Below are positions 51,081-60,583 of a stretch of DNA of 64,000 nt, piece after piece; positions within the stretch are counted from its first letter, which is position 1; each line of letters starts with the position of its first letter. The stretch is from Nocardioides immobilis. Its GTDB lineage: Bacteria; Actinomycetota; Actinomycetes; Propionibacteriales; Nocardioidaceae. Location: positions 1 through 64,000 of the forward strand of contig NZ_QXGH01000031.1 of NCBI RefSeq assembly GCF_003515065.1, in the 5' to 3' direction. Both the position numbers and the translations under genes were made by a program. The notes beneath the pieces were generated by a model that saw only the letters and a list, made by a program, of their open reading frames with translations, did no database searches and had not been told where the DNA came from.

Positions 51081-52904
51081 TCAGCCGTAGAACGAAGCGA
51101 TGAGGTCCTCGTTGTTGGCCTCGACGACCGAGCGCTTGACCTTGAGCGACGGCGTCAGCTCGCCGGACTCGATGGTCAGGTCGTGGTCGAGGAGCTCCCA
51201 CTTCTTGATGGTCTCCCAGCGGTTGAGCTGGGAGTTGAGCTCGTCGACGTAGTCGCCGATCATCGAGCGCACCTTCTCGGAGCGGACCAGCTCGGTGTAG
51301 TCCGTGCCGCCCATCTCGTTCTCGGCGGCCCAGCCGGCGATGGCGTCGGGGTCGAGGGTGATCAGTGCGACGACGAAGTTGCGCTCGGCGCCGAACACCA
51401 TGAACTGGCTGACGTAGGGGCAGATCGCCTTGAACTTCGCCTCGATCGCAGGCGGCGCGATGTACTTGCCACCGGAGGTCTTGAAGAGCTCCTTGATCCG
51501 GCCCGTGATCCGCAGGAAGCCGTCGGCGTCGAGCTCGCCCTTGTCACCGGTGCGCAGCCAGCCGTCGGCGGTCATCGCCTCGGCCGTCGCCTCGTCGCGG
51601 TTGTGGTAGCCGGCCATGATGTGCGGGCCCTTGAGCTGGACCTCGCCCCCGTCGCCGATGCGCACCTCGGTGCCGGGGAACGGCATCCCGACGGTGCCGA
51701 TCTTGTACTGGTCGGGGTGGTTGACCGTGGCGCCCGCGGCGTTCTCGGTCATGCCGTAGCCCTCGAGGATGAGGATGCCGGCGGCGTGGAACCACTGGGC
51801 GATCTCGGCGTTCAGCGCGGCCGAGCCGGAGATGAAGAACTTCACGCGTCCGCCGAAGCGCTCGCGGACCTTGCTGAAGACGAGCTTGTCGAAGAGCGCG
51901 TGCTGGACCTTGAGCGGCAGCGGGACCGGCTTGCCGGCCATCTTCAGCGCGTCGACCTTGGTGCCGACCTCGAAGGCCTTCTTGAAGATCTTCTCCTTGG
52001 CGCCGCCCTCGGCGGCCTGCATGGTGACGATGCGCGCGTGGGCCTTCTCGAAGATCCGCGGGGCCGCGCCCATGAAGGTCGGCTTGACGACACCCAGGTT
52101 GTCGACGATCTTCTCGACGCGGCCGTCGATCGCGGTCGCGAAGCCGCAGGCGAGCTGGGTCGAGAGCAGCACCTTGCCGAAGGAGTGGGCCATCGGCAGC
52201 CACAGGAACTGCAGGTCGTCCTCATTGAGGATGTCCTGCGCCTTGATCGCCTCGCCCTCGAACACCCACGCGCGGTGGAGCGTGCGGACACCCTTGGGGC
52301 GCCCGGTCGTGCCGGAGGTGTAGATCAGGGTGGCCAGCTGGTCGGGCCGGATCTCCTTGCTCACCGACTCGATCGCGTCGGGGTGCTCGGCCAGGTAGGC
52401 GTCGCCGAGCTCGGCGAGCGCGTCCATGGAGAGCACGAACTGGCCGTCGGCGAGACCTTCGTCGAACGAGATCACCTTGTCGAGGCCCGGCAGCTCGTCC
52501 CGGTGCGCCTGCAGCTTCTCGAGCTGGGTGGCGTCCTCGGCGAAGACGAAGCGGCACTCGGAGTCGCCCACGATGTAGGCGGTGTCCTCGGCGCCGGTCG
52601 ATGGGTAGACCGTCGTCGTCGCGCCGGCGGCACACATGATCGCCAGGTCGGCGAGAATCCACTCGTAGCGGGTGGACGACGCGATGCCGACACGCTGCTC
52701 CGGCTCGAGGCCGAGCGAGAGCAGACCGGCCGCGAGGCGTCGTACCCGATCGCCCGCCTGGGACCAGGTCACCGACTCCCAGGCGTCACCCCGCGGGAAG
52801 CGGAACGCCTCCTTGGAGCCGGACGTGGCGACGCGATCCAAGAACTGGATCGCCACGTTCTGCGGCATGTGCTCGAGGAAACTGGTGTCGTGAGTGATGG
52901 GCAT
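51081..52904 (-). CDS. Long-chain acyl-CoA synthetase (AMP-dependent)
   Basis: A 607-residue ANL-superfamily ligase that activates fatty acids to acyl-CoA. The AMP-binding P-loop is IYTSGTTGRPKGV, the A5-type motif is GYGMTENAAG, and a conserved TGDKGELDADGFLRITGR is followed by KTSGGKYIAP near the C-terminal hinge. The length fits FAA/FadD15-type enzymes. ATG 52904 follows GAGGAG, a clear RBS, and is preferred to ATG 52916. It ends next to a convergent hypothetical gene. Confidence 0.92.
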   Translation of the reverse strand: MPITHDTSFLEHMPQNVAIQFLDRVATSGSKEAFRFPRGDAWESVTWSQAGDRVRRLAAGLLSLGLEPEQRVGIASSTRYEWILADLAIMCAAGATTTVYPSTGAEDTAYIVGDSECRFVFAEDATQLEKLQAHRDELPGLDKVISFDEGLADGQFVLSMDALAELGDAYLAEHPDAIESVSKEIRPDQLATLIYTSGTTGRPKGVRTLHRAWVFEGEAIKAQDILNEDDLQFLWLPMAHSFGKVLLSTQLACGFATAIDGRVEKIVDNLGVVKPTFMGAAPRIFEKAHARIVTMQAAEGGAKEKIFKKAFEVGTKVDALKMAGKPVPLPLKVQHALFDKLVFSKVRERFGGRVKFFISGSAALNAEIAQWFHAAGILILEGYGMTENAAGATVNHPDQYKIGTVGMPFPGTEVRIGDGGEVQLKGPHIMAGYHNRDEATAEAMTADGWLRTGDKGELDADGFLRITGRIKELFKTSGGKYIAPPAIEAKFKAICPYVSQFMVFGAERNFVVALITLDPDAIAGWAAENEMGGTDYTELVRSEKVRSMIGDYVDELNSQLNRWETIKKWELLDHDLTIESGELTPSLKVKRSVVEANNEDLIASFYG

Positions 52905-52987
52905 GACGCTCCTCATGCGGTTCCGAGACCGACGGGTGATGGGACGTAACTTAGATCACTCCCGAACCCACCGGTAGCACGCCCCCT

Positions 52988-53629
52988 TCACCGCGCGAGG
53001 TAGTCGTCGACCTTCTGCCGCAGCCGGGGCGCGAGCCCGTCGATCGCGAGCAGCTCCGGCAGCCGGGTCCGGTCCAGGTTGAGGGCGACGAACAGGTCCC
53101 GCACCGTGACACCGTGCTGCGGCTCGTGCACGACCTCGATGGCGTCGCCGGCCGCGATCGAACCGGTCGTGAGGACCCGGAGGTACGGCCCCGGTCGCCG
53201 CTCGAGCGTGAACCGCTTCACCCAGGCGGTGTTGTCGAACCCGCCCAGTCCCAGCCAGCCCTTGAAGTCGTTGCAGGGCGTGCGGACGCTGGCGATCTCC
53301 AGCACCACCTCGCCGATCTGCAGTCGGGTGCCGACGGCGGCGTTGGTCAGGTCGATCCCCTCGGTCGTCAGGTTCTCGCCGAACAGGCCGTCACGGATCT
53401 CCCGACCGAGCTCCGCCTCCCAGAAGTCGAGGTCCTCCCGCGCGTAGGCGTAGACCGCCTGGTCGACGCCGCCGTGGTGACGGGTGTCGGAGACCTGGTC
53501 CCCGGCGATGCCGAGCTCGGTCACCCCCACCGGTCCGGTCACCGGCTGCTTGTCGATCGACGTGCGCCCGATGTCGGCCCACGCGGCTTCCTTGGGCTGG
53601 CCGACGTGGACGGAGAGGAGGCGAGGCAT
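52988..53629 (-). CDS. MOSC domain protein (YiiM-like)
   Basis: A 213-residue MOSC protein. It begins MPRLLSVHVGQPKEAAW, and GVTELGIAGDQVSDTRHHGG is the family core. The conserved Cys of the MOSC active site is in ASVRTPCNDFKGW. Family members handle sulfur on the molybdenum cofactor or detoxify hydroxylaminopurine-type compounds (YiiM). The molybdopterin oxidoreductase in this window is 40 kb away, so no pairing is claimed. Confidence 0.9.
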   Translation of the reverse strand: MPRLLSVHVGQPKEAAWADIGRTSIDKQPVTGPVGVTELGIAGDQVSDTRHHGGVDQAVYAYAREDLDFWEAELGREIRDGLFGENLTTEGIDLTNAAVGTRLQIGEVVLEIASVRTPCNDFKGWLGLGGFDNTAWVKRFTLERRPGPYLRVLTTGSIAAGDAIEVVHEPQHGVTVRDLFVALNLDRTRLPELLAIDGLAPRLRQKVDDYLAR

Positions 53630-53778
53630 ACCGCGATCGTCCCAGGTGGCGGTCGTCAGCGTCGCGTGATTATCCCGTCGCGACGTACGACGAACGCCCG
53701 CGGTCGTGGAGCAACTACCGCGGTGATGAGGATGCTCCCCCAGCGCTATGACCGGTCACTGCGCCGAGGGAGCGACCC

Positions 53779-54681
53779 CTACACCGAGGAAGTGGGCGGG
53801 AGCGGCAACGCCCGGGACACCGTGATGCTGGTCTGGGTCGTGACGTAGCCGAGGTGCTCGTTCAGCCGCGCCATCGACGCGTTGCCGGCCTGGGTCCAGG
53901 TGTAGACCTCGCGCAGCCCGTGGTCCGCCGCCCAGTGCAGCGTCCGGCGCTTGAGGTGGGAGGCGATGCCGCGGCCGCGCCAGTCCCGCCGTACGGCGGT
54001 CAGCGCGTTCTCGGCTCGGTCGGGATTGTCCTGGTCCAGCCGGAGCCCCGCGCACCCGATCACCTCGCCGTCGTACAGGGCGAGGAACATCGGGTCGCCG
54101 CCCCAGGTGGTGTTCCACTGCTCGGCGCTGATCGCGAGTGGGGTGTGGAGTGCGAAGTCGCCGAGCGCCTCCCTGCCGAACCGCTCGTAGCAGTCGGCCC
54201 AGAGCCCGGGCCGCTCGCTCGAGGTGACGACCTCGACCCCGTCCGGCGGCGACGGTGCAGGCGGGCCCTCGGCGCCGACGGTGCGGACCTGTTCGATCTC
54301 CCGGTCCACCTCGACGAACCCGAAGCGATCGGCGAACGCCAGCGAGCCCTGGTCGTCGACGCTGCCCAGGAGCACCGGCAGGCCGAGGCCGGCGCAGTGC
54401 TCGGCCAGCGCCTCCAGCAGGGCTGTTCCGACACCCTCGCGCCGGTGCTCCGGCAGCACCCGCGGCGCGGCGAAGCCACCGCCGGCGGTGTCGGACTCGT
54501 CGGCGATGCCGGAGCCGACCACGGTGCCGTCGTCCCGACGGGCCAGCACCAGGAGCCGCTTCGGCGACTCCTGCGCCTTCATCTCGGCGACCGACATGCA
54601 CCGCTCCCCCGGCGCGACCGCGATCCGCACCGCGCGCCACGCCTCGAGGTCGTCGTCGGTCGCACAGGCGGAGATGTCCAT
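53779..54681 (-). CDS. Tandem GNAT N-acetyltransferase
   Basis: A 300-residue protein with two GNAT domains. The acetyl-CoA loops are EHRREGVGTALLEALAEH in the N-terminal half (about 80-100) and RRDWRGRGIASHLKRRTL in the C-terminal half (about 225-245). Both have the R/QxxGxG/A motif, so both could bind acetyl-CoA. The substrate is unknown. It lies 41 nt downstream of an aminoglycoside kinase-like gene on the same strand, but nothing shows joint function. Confidence 0.85.
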   Translation of the reverse strand: MDISACATDDDLEAWRAVRIAVAPGERCMSVAEMKAQESPKRLLVLARRDDGTVVGSGIADESDTAGGGFAAPRVLPEHRREGVGTALLEALAEHCAGLGLPVLLGSVDDQGSLAFADRFGFVEVDREIEQVRTVGAEGPPAPSPPDGVEVVTSSERPGLWADCYERFGREALGDFALHTPLAISAEQWNTTWGGDPMFLALYDGEVIGCAGLRLDQDNPDRAENALTAVRRDWRGRGIASHLKRRTLHWAADHGLREVYTWTQAGNASMARLNEHLGYVTTQTSITVSRALPLPPTSSV

Positions 54682-54722
54682 GACGCAAGAGTGACCGGAC
54701 GAGGGCGTGCCGTCGACCGATT

Positions 54723-55661
54723 TCAGTCCTGGACGGCCTTCGCGACCGTGATGCAGCAGGTGACGCGCTCGCGCTCCTCGGCGGACAACGGTCGCCCGGC
54801 GCGGGCGGCGTCGGCGTAGGCCCAGTGCACGTTGAGGATGCTGCGCACGACCACCCAGTCCCTCGCCCGCGCCTCGTCGAACTCGGCGGCGTCGACCAGC
54901 AGGTGGAACCGGCGGCGGATGCCGTCACGCACCGACCCGCCCCCGATAGCACCGCCGTACTCCTCGAAGCGGTTGCGCAGCATCGGCTCGATCTCGTAGT
55001 GCGGGTCGCCGTTCGTCGGCTTCGGGTCGATGGCCAGCCAGGCCGGCTCGCCGCCGCGCTCGCCGAGCAGCACGTTCTCGTAGTGGAGGTCGGCGTGGAT
55101 CACCGCGGTGGCCGGCTCGGCGCACAGGTCGCGGGCGAGGGAGACCGTCTGGTCGACGAGGCGCCGCGGAACGGGTACGGCGTGCGCGTCGCGCTCGAGG
55201 GCGGCGGCCCAGCGTCCGACGTACGACGCCTGCTCGCGCAGCTGAGGCATCGGCGGGACGTGCAACCGGCTGTAGAGGCCGGCGACGATCTCGCAGGCCT
55301 CCTCGTCCCATCGGTCGCTGAGGTCGGTCGGCTCCAGCCGTTCGAGCAGGAGTGCCCGCCGGCCCGGATCGGCGCGCAGCAACCGGGCGGCTCCCCTGCC
55401 GCGCCACCGCTGGAGAGCGAGGTGCTCGTGATCGGACTCCTCCGCATCGGCATCCGTGTGCAGCTTGAGCACGGCGGCGACCCCGGACGGCGTGCGCACC
55501 GGCAGCACCAGCGAGCAGAAGCCGTGCATCGACTTCCCGTCGGCGCTGAGCTCCCACTCGTCCAGCAGCCCGGTGGCCAGCCCGGGAAGCCGGTCCAGCC
55601 ACGCCTCCCAGGCCGGGCCCAGCGACCGCTGCCGGTCGAGTCCGGGCGGGATCGTCAGCAC
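54723..55661 (-). CDS. Aminoglycoside 6-phosphotransferase-like kinase (APH_6_hur family)
   Basis: A 312-residue kinase of the family that includes streptomycin 6-kinase and hydroxyurea kinase. The nucleotide-binding strand has AAVLKLHTDADAEESDHE, the catalytic loop is AVIHADLHYENVLLG (HxDxxxxN), and the metal-binding DFG-like position reads WLAIDPKPTNGD. These features match active members. Resistance to an aminoglycoside is possible but chromosomal homologues are common and usually of unknown substrate. Confidence 0.82.
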   Translation of the reverse strand: MLTIPPGLDRQRSLGPAWEAWLDRLPGLATGLLDEWELSADGKSMHGFCSLVLPVRTPSGVAAVLKLHTDADAEESDHEHLALQRWRGRGAARLLRADPGRRALLLERLEPTDLSDRWDEEACEIVAGLYSRLHVPPMPQLREQASYVGRWAAALERDAHAVPVPRRLVDQTVSLARDLCAEPATAVIHADLHYENVLLGERGGEPAWLAIDPKPTNGDPHYEIEPMLRNRFEEYGGAIGGGSVRDGIRRRFHLLVDAAEFDEARARDWVVVRSILNVHWAYADAARAGRPLSAEERERVTCCITVAKAVQD

Positions 55662-55668
55662 CGGTGCC

Positions 55669-56778
55669 TCAGCGGAGGTCGTCGACGGAGATGAGGGTGG
55701 GCACGCCGTTCGCGACGTCGATCAGCAGGTCCTGGTCGGCGACGACGTAGCCCTCGGCGCCGGAGAGCTGCTCGCCGGTCGCGGTGTCGAGCACGACCTG
55801 GCCGAGCGGGTCGGTGCCGTTGGCCCGGAAGGCGACCACCCCGGAGCCGACCTGCGTCGACAACCCGTCGACCTCGTCGCGTGGCACGTCGGAGGTCCAC
55901 CTCACCTTGCCGGTCGCGAGGTCGAGGCCGACGATCGTCCCGTCGGTGTCGAACGCCACCACGGTCGACGTCGACAGGTCGGCGGCCTCGGTCCAGATGC
56001 CGGTGAGCCGGATGTCCTCCTGCGCCTTCCAGACCACCTCGAGGCTCGGCAGGCGGACCAGCCGGACGCCGTCGACGGTCTCGAGGAGGAGGCGGTCGTC
56101 GTCGACCTGCGCCGTCGAGTCGCCGGCGCGTCCGACCTTGCGGCCGCTGGCGAGGTCCACCAGGCCACCCGCGAGATCGTCGACCAGGGTCGGACCCAGT
56201 GTCGTCACCGGCGCGCCCTCGGCGAGCCCGCCCTTCGCGACGGTCTCGCCGGTGCGCGCGTCGAGGACCAACCAGTCGTTGTTGTCGAGCGACTCGAAGA
56301 TGATCGAGCCGCGGCCCTCGTAGTTGCCGGCGAGGTGGCCGGCGAGCTCGATCGCCCAGAGCTGCTCGCCCTCGGGGGTGAAGCCGGCGACCAGCTTCGG
56401 CTCATCGTCGTACAGGTCGGCGTACGCCTCCTGCGCCTCGACGACGACGATCGGCCCCTCGGCGGTCGGCACGCAGCCGCCCGAGGTGCGCCAGTCGTGG
56501 GTGATCACGACGTCCGAGCCGTCGGGCGGCGTCACCTCCGGCACGACCACGCGGTCCTCGTGCACGAGCGCGACGTGCAGATCCTCGTCGGGGTTCGCCA
56601 TCACCGCGAACGAGCCGCACGTGTCCAGGTGGCCCGCGACGATCAGGTGGTCGTCCCAGATCACCTCGCCGAGGTGGACGGGGGGTTCCTCGTCTTCGTC
56701 CGGCTCCGCGTCGCCCGCGCAGCCGGCCACGAGCAGCAGCACTGCCGCCGCGGCCGAGATCCACCAGCGCGTGGTCAC
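55669..56778 (-). CDS. PQQ-like beta-propeller lipoprotein
   Basis: A 369-residue lipoprotein with a signal peptide ending VLLLVAGC (about residues 12-19) and an Asp/Glu-rich start. The body has repeated beta-strands of a PQQ-like propeller (GEQLWAIELAGHL, DWLVLDARTGETVAKGG, VVGLDLATGKVRWTS). The last strand closes with GEQLSGAEGYVVADQDLLI. No enzyme motif is apparent; related proteins scaffold envelope complexes. ATG 56778 overlaps the lepA stop by 4 nt, so it is coupled to lepA. Confidence 0.82.
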   Translation of the reverse strand: MTTRWWISAAAAVLLLVAGCAGDAEPDEDEEPPVHLGEVIWDDHLIVAGHLDTCGSFAVMANPDEDLHVALVHEDRVVVPEVTPPDGSDVVITHDWRTSGGCVPTAEGPIVVVEAQEAYADLYDDEPKLVAGFTPEGEQLWAIELAGHLAGNYEGRGSIIFESLDNNDWLVLDARTGETVAKGGLAEGAPVTTLGPTLVDDLAGGLVDLASGRKVGRAGDSTAQVDDDRLLLETVDGVRLVRLPSLEVVWKAQEDIRLTGIWTEAADLSTSTVVAFDTDGTIVGLDLATGKVRWTSDVPRDEVDGLSTQVGSGVVAFRANGTDPLGQVVLDTATGEQLSGAEGYVVADQDLLIDVANGVPTLISVDDLR

Positions 56779-58658
56779 TTCTTGGGCTTGTCCCCCGCGG
56801 GCCCCGACGTCGACAGTGCGGCGACGAAGGCCTCCTGGGGCACCTCCACCCGGCCGACCATCTTCATCCGCTTCTTGCCTTCCTTCTGCTTCTCGAGCAG
56901 CTTGCGCTTGCGGGTGATGTCACCGCCGTAGCACTTGGCCAGCACGTCCTTGCGAATCGCGCGGATGTTCTCGCGGGCGATCACGCGGGCGCCGATGGCG
57001 GCCTGGATCGGCACCTCGAACTGCTGCCGCGGGATGAGCTCCTTGAGCTTCGACGCCATCATCACGCCGTAGGAGTACGCCGCCTCGCGGTGCACGATCG
57101 CGCTGAACGCGTCGACCGGCTCGCCCTGCAGGAGGATGTCGACCTTGACCAGGTCGGCGGCCTGCTCTCCCGAGCGCTCGTAGTCGAGGGAGGCGTAGCC
57201 CTTGGTGCGGGACTTCAGCTGGTCGAAGAAGTCGAAGACGATCTCGCCCATCGGCAGCGTGTAGCGCATCTCGACGCGGTCCTCGGAGAGGTAGTCCATC
57301 CCCTGCAGGTTGCCGCGCTTGGTCTGACAGAGCTCCATGATCGCGCCGATGTAGTCGCTCGGCGACAGGATGGTGGCGCGGACGACGGGCTCGCGGACCT
57401 CGGCGATCTTGCCGTCGGGGTACTCGCTCGGGTTGGTCACCTCGAAGGTCTTCCCGTCCTCCATGACGACCTCGTAGACCACGTTGGGCGCGGTCGCGAT
57501 CAGGTCGAGGTTGAACTCCCGCTCGAGCCGGTCGCGGGTGATCTCCATGTGCAGCAGCCCCAGGAACCCGACCCGGAAGCCGAAGCCGAGTGCACCCGAG
57601 GTCTCCGGCTCGTAGGCCAGGGCGGCGTCGTTGAGCTGCAGCTTCTCCAGTGCGTCGCGAAGCACGGGATAGTCGTCGCCGTCGATGGGATAGAGGCCGG
57701 CGTACACCATCGGGTTGGGGTGCTTGTAGCCGCCGAGCGCCTCGGTCGCGCCGTGGTGCTGGCTGGTGACCGTGTCGCCGACGCGGGACTGGCGGACGTC
57801 CTTCACCCCGGTGATCAGGTAGCCGACCTCGCCGACGCCGAGGTCCCCGGCCTTCACCGGCTCGGGGCTGATCACGCCGACCTCGAGCATCTCGTGGACG
57901 GCGCCGGTCGACATCATCTTGATCCGGTCGCGGTGGCTGAGCTTGCCGTCGATGACCCGGACGTAGGTCACCACGCCGCGGTAGGTGTCGTAGACGGAGT
58001 CGAAGATCAGCGCCCGCGGCGGCTTGTCGGCCCGACCGACGGGGGCGGGCGTCTGCTTCACGATCTCGTTGAGCAGCGCCTCCACGCCGACGCCGGTCTT
58101 GGCGCTGGTCAGGAGCACGTCGGAGACCTCGCAGCCGACCAGACCGGCCAGCTCCGCGGCGTACTTCTCCACGTTGGCGCTCGGCAGGTCGATCTTGTTG
58201 AGCACCGGGATGATGTGGAGGTCCGCGCCCATGGCGAGGTAGAGGTTCGCGAGGGTCTGCGCCTCGATGCCCTGGGCGGCGTCGACGAGGAGCACTGCGG
58301 CCTCGCACGCCTCGAGCGACCGGGACACCTCGTAGGTGAAGTCGACGTGGCCCGGGGTGTCGATCATGTTGAGCACGTAGGTGTCGGGCCCCGCATCGAT
58401 GCCGTGCTCTCGGGCTGCTTCCTCCGTGACCGTCCACGGCATCCGGACGGCCTGGCTCTTGATGGTGATCCCGCGCTCGCGCTCGATGTCCATCCGGTCG
58501 AGGTACTGCGCCCGCGCCTCCCGCTCGCCGACCACGCCGGTGAGCTGCAGCATCCGGTCGGCCAGCGTCGACTTGCCGTGGTCGATGTGGGCGATGATGC
58601 AGAAGTTGCGGATGATCGCCGGGTCGGTACGACCGGGCTGCGGTGCGGGTGCGGGCAT
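56775..58658 (-). CDS. lepA: Elongation factor 4 (LepA)
   Basis: A 627-residue translational GTPase acting on stalled or misassembled ribosomes. G1 is AHIDHGKSTL, G3 is DTPGHVDF and G4 is NKIDL. The unique C-terminal LepA domain contains PRQQFEVPIQAAIG and ENIRAIRKDVLAKCYGGDITRKRKLLEKQKEGK. Length matches the family. It is cotranslated with the downstream propeller lipoprotein, and hemW lies about 8 kb away in the usual regional order. Confidence 0.98.
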   Translation of the reverse strand: MPAPAPQPGRTDPAIIRNFCIIAHIDHGKSTLADRMLQLTGVVGEREARAQYLDRMDIERERGITIKSQAVRMPWTVTEEAAREHGIDAGPDTYVLNMIDTPGHVDFTYEVSRSLEACEAAVLLVDAAQGIEAQTLANLYLAMGADLHIIPVLNKIDLPSANVEKYAAELAGLVGCEVSDVLLTSAKTGVGVEALLNEIVKQTPAPVGRADKPPRALIFDSVYDTYRGVVTYVRVIDGKLSHRDRIKMMSTGAVHEMLEVGVISPEPVKAGDLGVGEVGYLITGVKDVRQSRVGDTVTSQHHGATEALGGYKHPNPMVYAGLYPIDGDDYPVLRDALEKLQLNDAALAYEPETSGALGFGFRVGFLGLLHMEITRDRLEREFNLDLIATAPNVVYEVVMEDGKTFEVTNPSEYPDGKIAEVREPVVRATILSPSDYIGAIMELCQTKRGNLQGMDYLSEDRVEMRYTLPMGEIVFDFFDQLKSRTKGYASLDYERSGEQAADLVKVDILLQGEPVDAFSAIVHREAAYSYGVMMASKLKELIPRQQFEVPIQAAIGARVIARENIRAIRKDVLAKCYGGDITRKRKLLEKQKEGKKRMKMVGRVEVPQEAFVAALSTSGPAGDKPKK

Positions 58659-58863
58659 GATCCGGCCATTCTCCCAAAGGGCTGCTCAGTTAGGTGAATC
58701 CTGCCTATCGGTAGGCGTCGACCAGCTCCTGTCCGATCCGCGCCAGCTCCCGGGCCCGCACTACCTGGAGCAGCTCGGCGAGCAGTGATTCGTCGCCGCG
58801 GGTTGGGGGCGTCGTACGGCGGGCGTCGGATGCCGTTCGCCGTGCCCGGGGACGTTCGACGTC
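58659..58863. other. lepA-phoD divergent intergenic region
   Basis: About 205 nt without a supported gene. On the minus strand a short frame ends SLLAELLQVVRARELARIG at 58705 but has no good start codon or RBS; it may be a remnant. CGTCGTACGGCG repeats are the only other regularity. Confidence 0.4.
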
Positions 58864-60477
58864 ATGACCTCGGACCTCTCGGACAGCCCCCAGCCCGCCT
58901 TGCGCGCCTCCCGTCGCGGGCTGCTCGGCGGCGCCGCCCTCACCGTCGGCGCAGCCGGCCTCGCCCTTCCGTCCCGCGCGCTCGGCGCACCGTCGCCCGC
59001 ATTCGGATCCGCCTCCCTGATCTCGAGGGGGCGGCCCGCACTCACGCACGGCGTCCAGTCCGGTGACGTTCGCGTGGGCGCCGCCACCCTCTGGGCCCGC
59101 GCCGACCGGCCGTCCCGGCTGATCGCAGAGATCTCGCGCGATGCACGGTTCCGCGACGTGCGCCCGGTGCGCGGACCGGTCGTCACCCCCGACACCGACC
59201 TCACCGGCGAGATCCACCTCTTCCGCCTCCCGGACGGGATCGACCTGCACTACCGGATCCGCGCGGTGTCGCTCGACGACAGCCACCGCGCCGGAGAGCC
59301 CGTGGTTGGGCGACTGCGAACGGCACCGCGCCCGAACGACGACGTACGGTTCCTGTGGTCCGGCGACATCGCCGGCCAGGGATGGGGCGTCAACCCGGAG
59401 TACGGCGGCTTCCGGGTCGCCGACGCGATGCGGGCCCGCCGCCCCGACTTCTTCCTCTGCAGCGGCGACAACATCTATGCCGACGGCCCCGTCCAGGCGA
59501 GCGTCCCGCTCCCCGACGGCTCGACCTGGCACAACCTGGTGATCCCGGAGAAGACGAAGGTCGCCGAGACGCTCGAGGAGTACCGCGGCCAGTACAAGTA
59601 CAACCTGATGGCCGACAACTGGCGTGCGTTCCTCGCCGAGACCTCGCAGGTCGTCCAGTGGGACGACCACGAGGTGACCAACAACTGGTACCCGGGCGAG
59701 ATCCTCGCCGATGCTCGCTACACCGAGAAGAGCGTCGACGTGCTCGCCGCCCGGGCGGGCCGGGCCTTCCACGAGTTCCTGCCCGTCGCACCGATCTCGC
59801 CCGATGACGAGGGCCGCGTCTACCGGGTGATTCACCACGGTCCGCACCTCGACCTCTTCGTGCTCGACATGCGGGCGCACAAGAACCCGAACACCGGCAA
59901 CCGCGAGCCCGTCGCCGACGGCGGCGTGCTCGGCAACCGCCAGACCGAGTGGCTGATCGGCGAGCTCAGGAAGTCGCGGGCCACCTGGAAGGTCATCGCC
60001 GCCGACCTCCCGCTCGCGCTGGTCGTGCCCGACGGGTCGGCCGCCCAGGAGGGCATCGCACAGGGCGACAACGGGGCGCCGCTCGGCCGCGAGCTCGACA
60101 TCGCGCGGGTGCTGACGGCACTCTCGCGGCTGCGGATCCGCAACCACGTCTGGCTGACCGCCGACGTCCACTACACCGCGGCGCACCACTACTCCCCCGA
60201 TCGGGCGGCCTACCAGGACTTCGACCCGTTCTGGGAGTTCGTCTCCGGGCCGGTCAACGCCGTGGTCGCGAACGCCCCGAACGCCCTCGACGGCACCTTC
60301 GGACCGCGGGCCGAGTTCGTCGCGGTCGCGCCGACCGCCGGCACCGGTCCCGCCAGTGGGCACCAGTACTTCGGCGAGGTCGAGATCTCCGGCGAGACCC
60401 GGCAGCTGACCGTCAGCCTTCGCGGTCTCGACGGCGCGGCGCTCTGGTCGACGACGCTGGATCCCGGGCCCCGCTGA
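58864..60477 (+). CDS. phoD: Alkaline phosphatase D-family phosphodiesterase (Tat-exported)
   Basis: A 537-residue PhoD-family protein. The Tat signal is SRRGLLGGAALTVGAAGLAL (about residues 16-35). The N-terminal beta domain includes ALTHGVQSGDVRVGAATLWARAD. The metallophosphatase domain has FLWSGDIAG, CSGDNIYADGP, VVQWDDHEVTNNW and WLTADVHYTAAHHY, which fit its metal ligands. PhoD enzymes hydrolyse phosphodiesters and need iron/calcium. It is followed by an unusual set of inverted repeats, and no Pho box was seen. Confidence 0.93.
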   Translation: MTSDLSDSPQPALRASRRGLLGGAALTVGAAGLALPSRALGAPSPAFGSASLISRGRPALTHGVQSGDVRVGAATLWARADRPSRLIAEISRDARFRDVRPVRGPVVTPDTDLTGEIHLFRLPDGIDLHYRIRAVSLDDSHRAGEPVVGRLRTAPRPNDDVRFLWSGDIAGQGWGVNPEYGGFRVADAMRARRPDFFLCSGDNIYADGPVQASVPLPDGSTWHNLVIPEKTKVAETLEEYRGQYKYNLMADNWRAFLAETSQVVQWDDHEVTNNWYPGEILADARYTEKSVDVLAARAGRAFHEFLPVAPISPDDEGRVYRVIHHGPHLDLFVLDMRAHKNPNTGNREPVADGGVLGNRQTEWLIGELRKSRATWKVIAADLPLALVVPDGSAAQEGIAQGDNGAPLGRELDIARVLTALSRLRIRNHVWLTADVHYTAAHHYSPDRAAYQDFDPFWEFVSGPVNAVVANAPNALDGTFGPRAEFVAVAPTAGTGPASGHQYFGEVEISGETRQLTVSLRGLDGAALWSTTLDPGPR

Positions 60478-60547
60478 CGCCGAGTCGGCTCATCTCAGAA
60501 TGCGCCGACTCGGCGTCGTACGGAACCGGAGATGAGCCGACTCGGCG
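60478..60547 (+). terminator. Alternative hairpins downstream of phoD
   Basis: CGCCGAGTCGGCTCATCTC (60478-60496) can pair perfectly with GAGATGAGCCGACTCGGCG (60529-60547). Its first part can instead pair with GCCGACTCGGCGTC (60503-60516). The two foldings are mutually exclusive. It starts at the phoD stop and ends 36 nt before the next start, so it acts at least as a terminator. Confidence 0.6.
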
Positions 60548-60583
60548 GAAATGGAGAGGCCAGACGCGCCGACTGGGGCGAGG

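Noticed and set aside
54723..55661. Dedicated streptomycin resistance gene
   Set aside because: The family fits APH(6), but there is no mobile or resistance context and chromosomal homologues are widespread with unknown substrates.
58705..60363. Minus-strand frame opposite phoD, ending SLLAELLQVVRARELARIG
   Set aside because: Most of it is antisense to phoD. The last 40 codons lie outside and look somewhat protein-like, but no start codon or RBS supports a gene.
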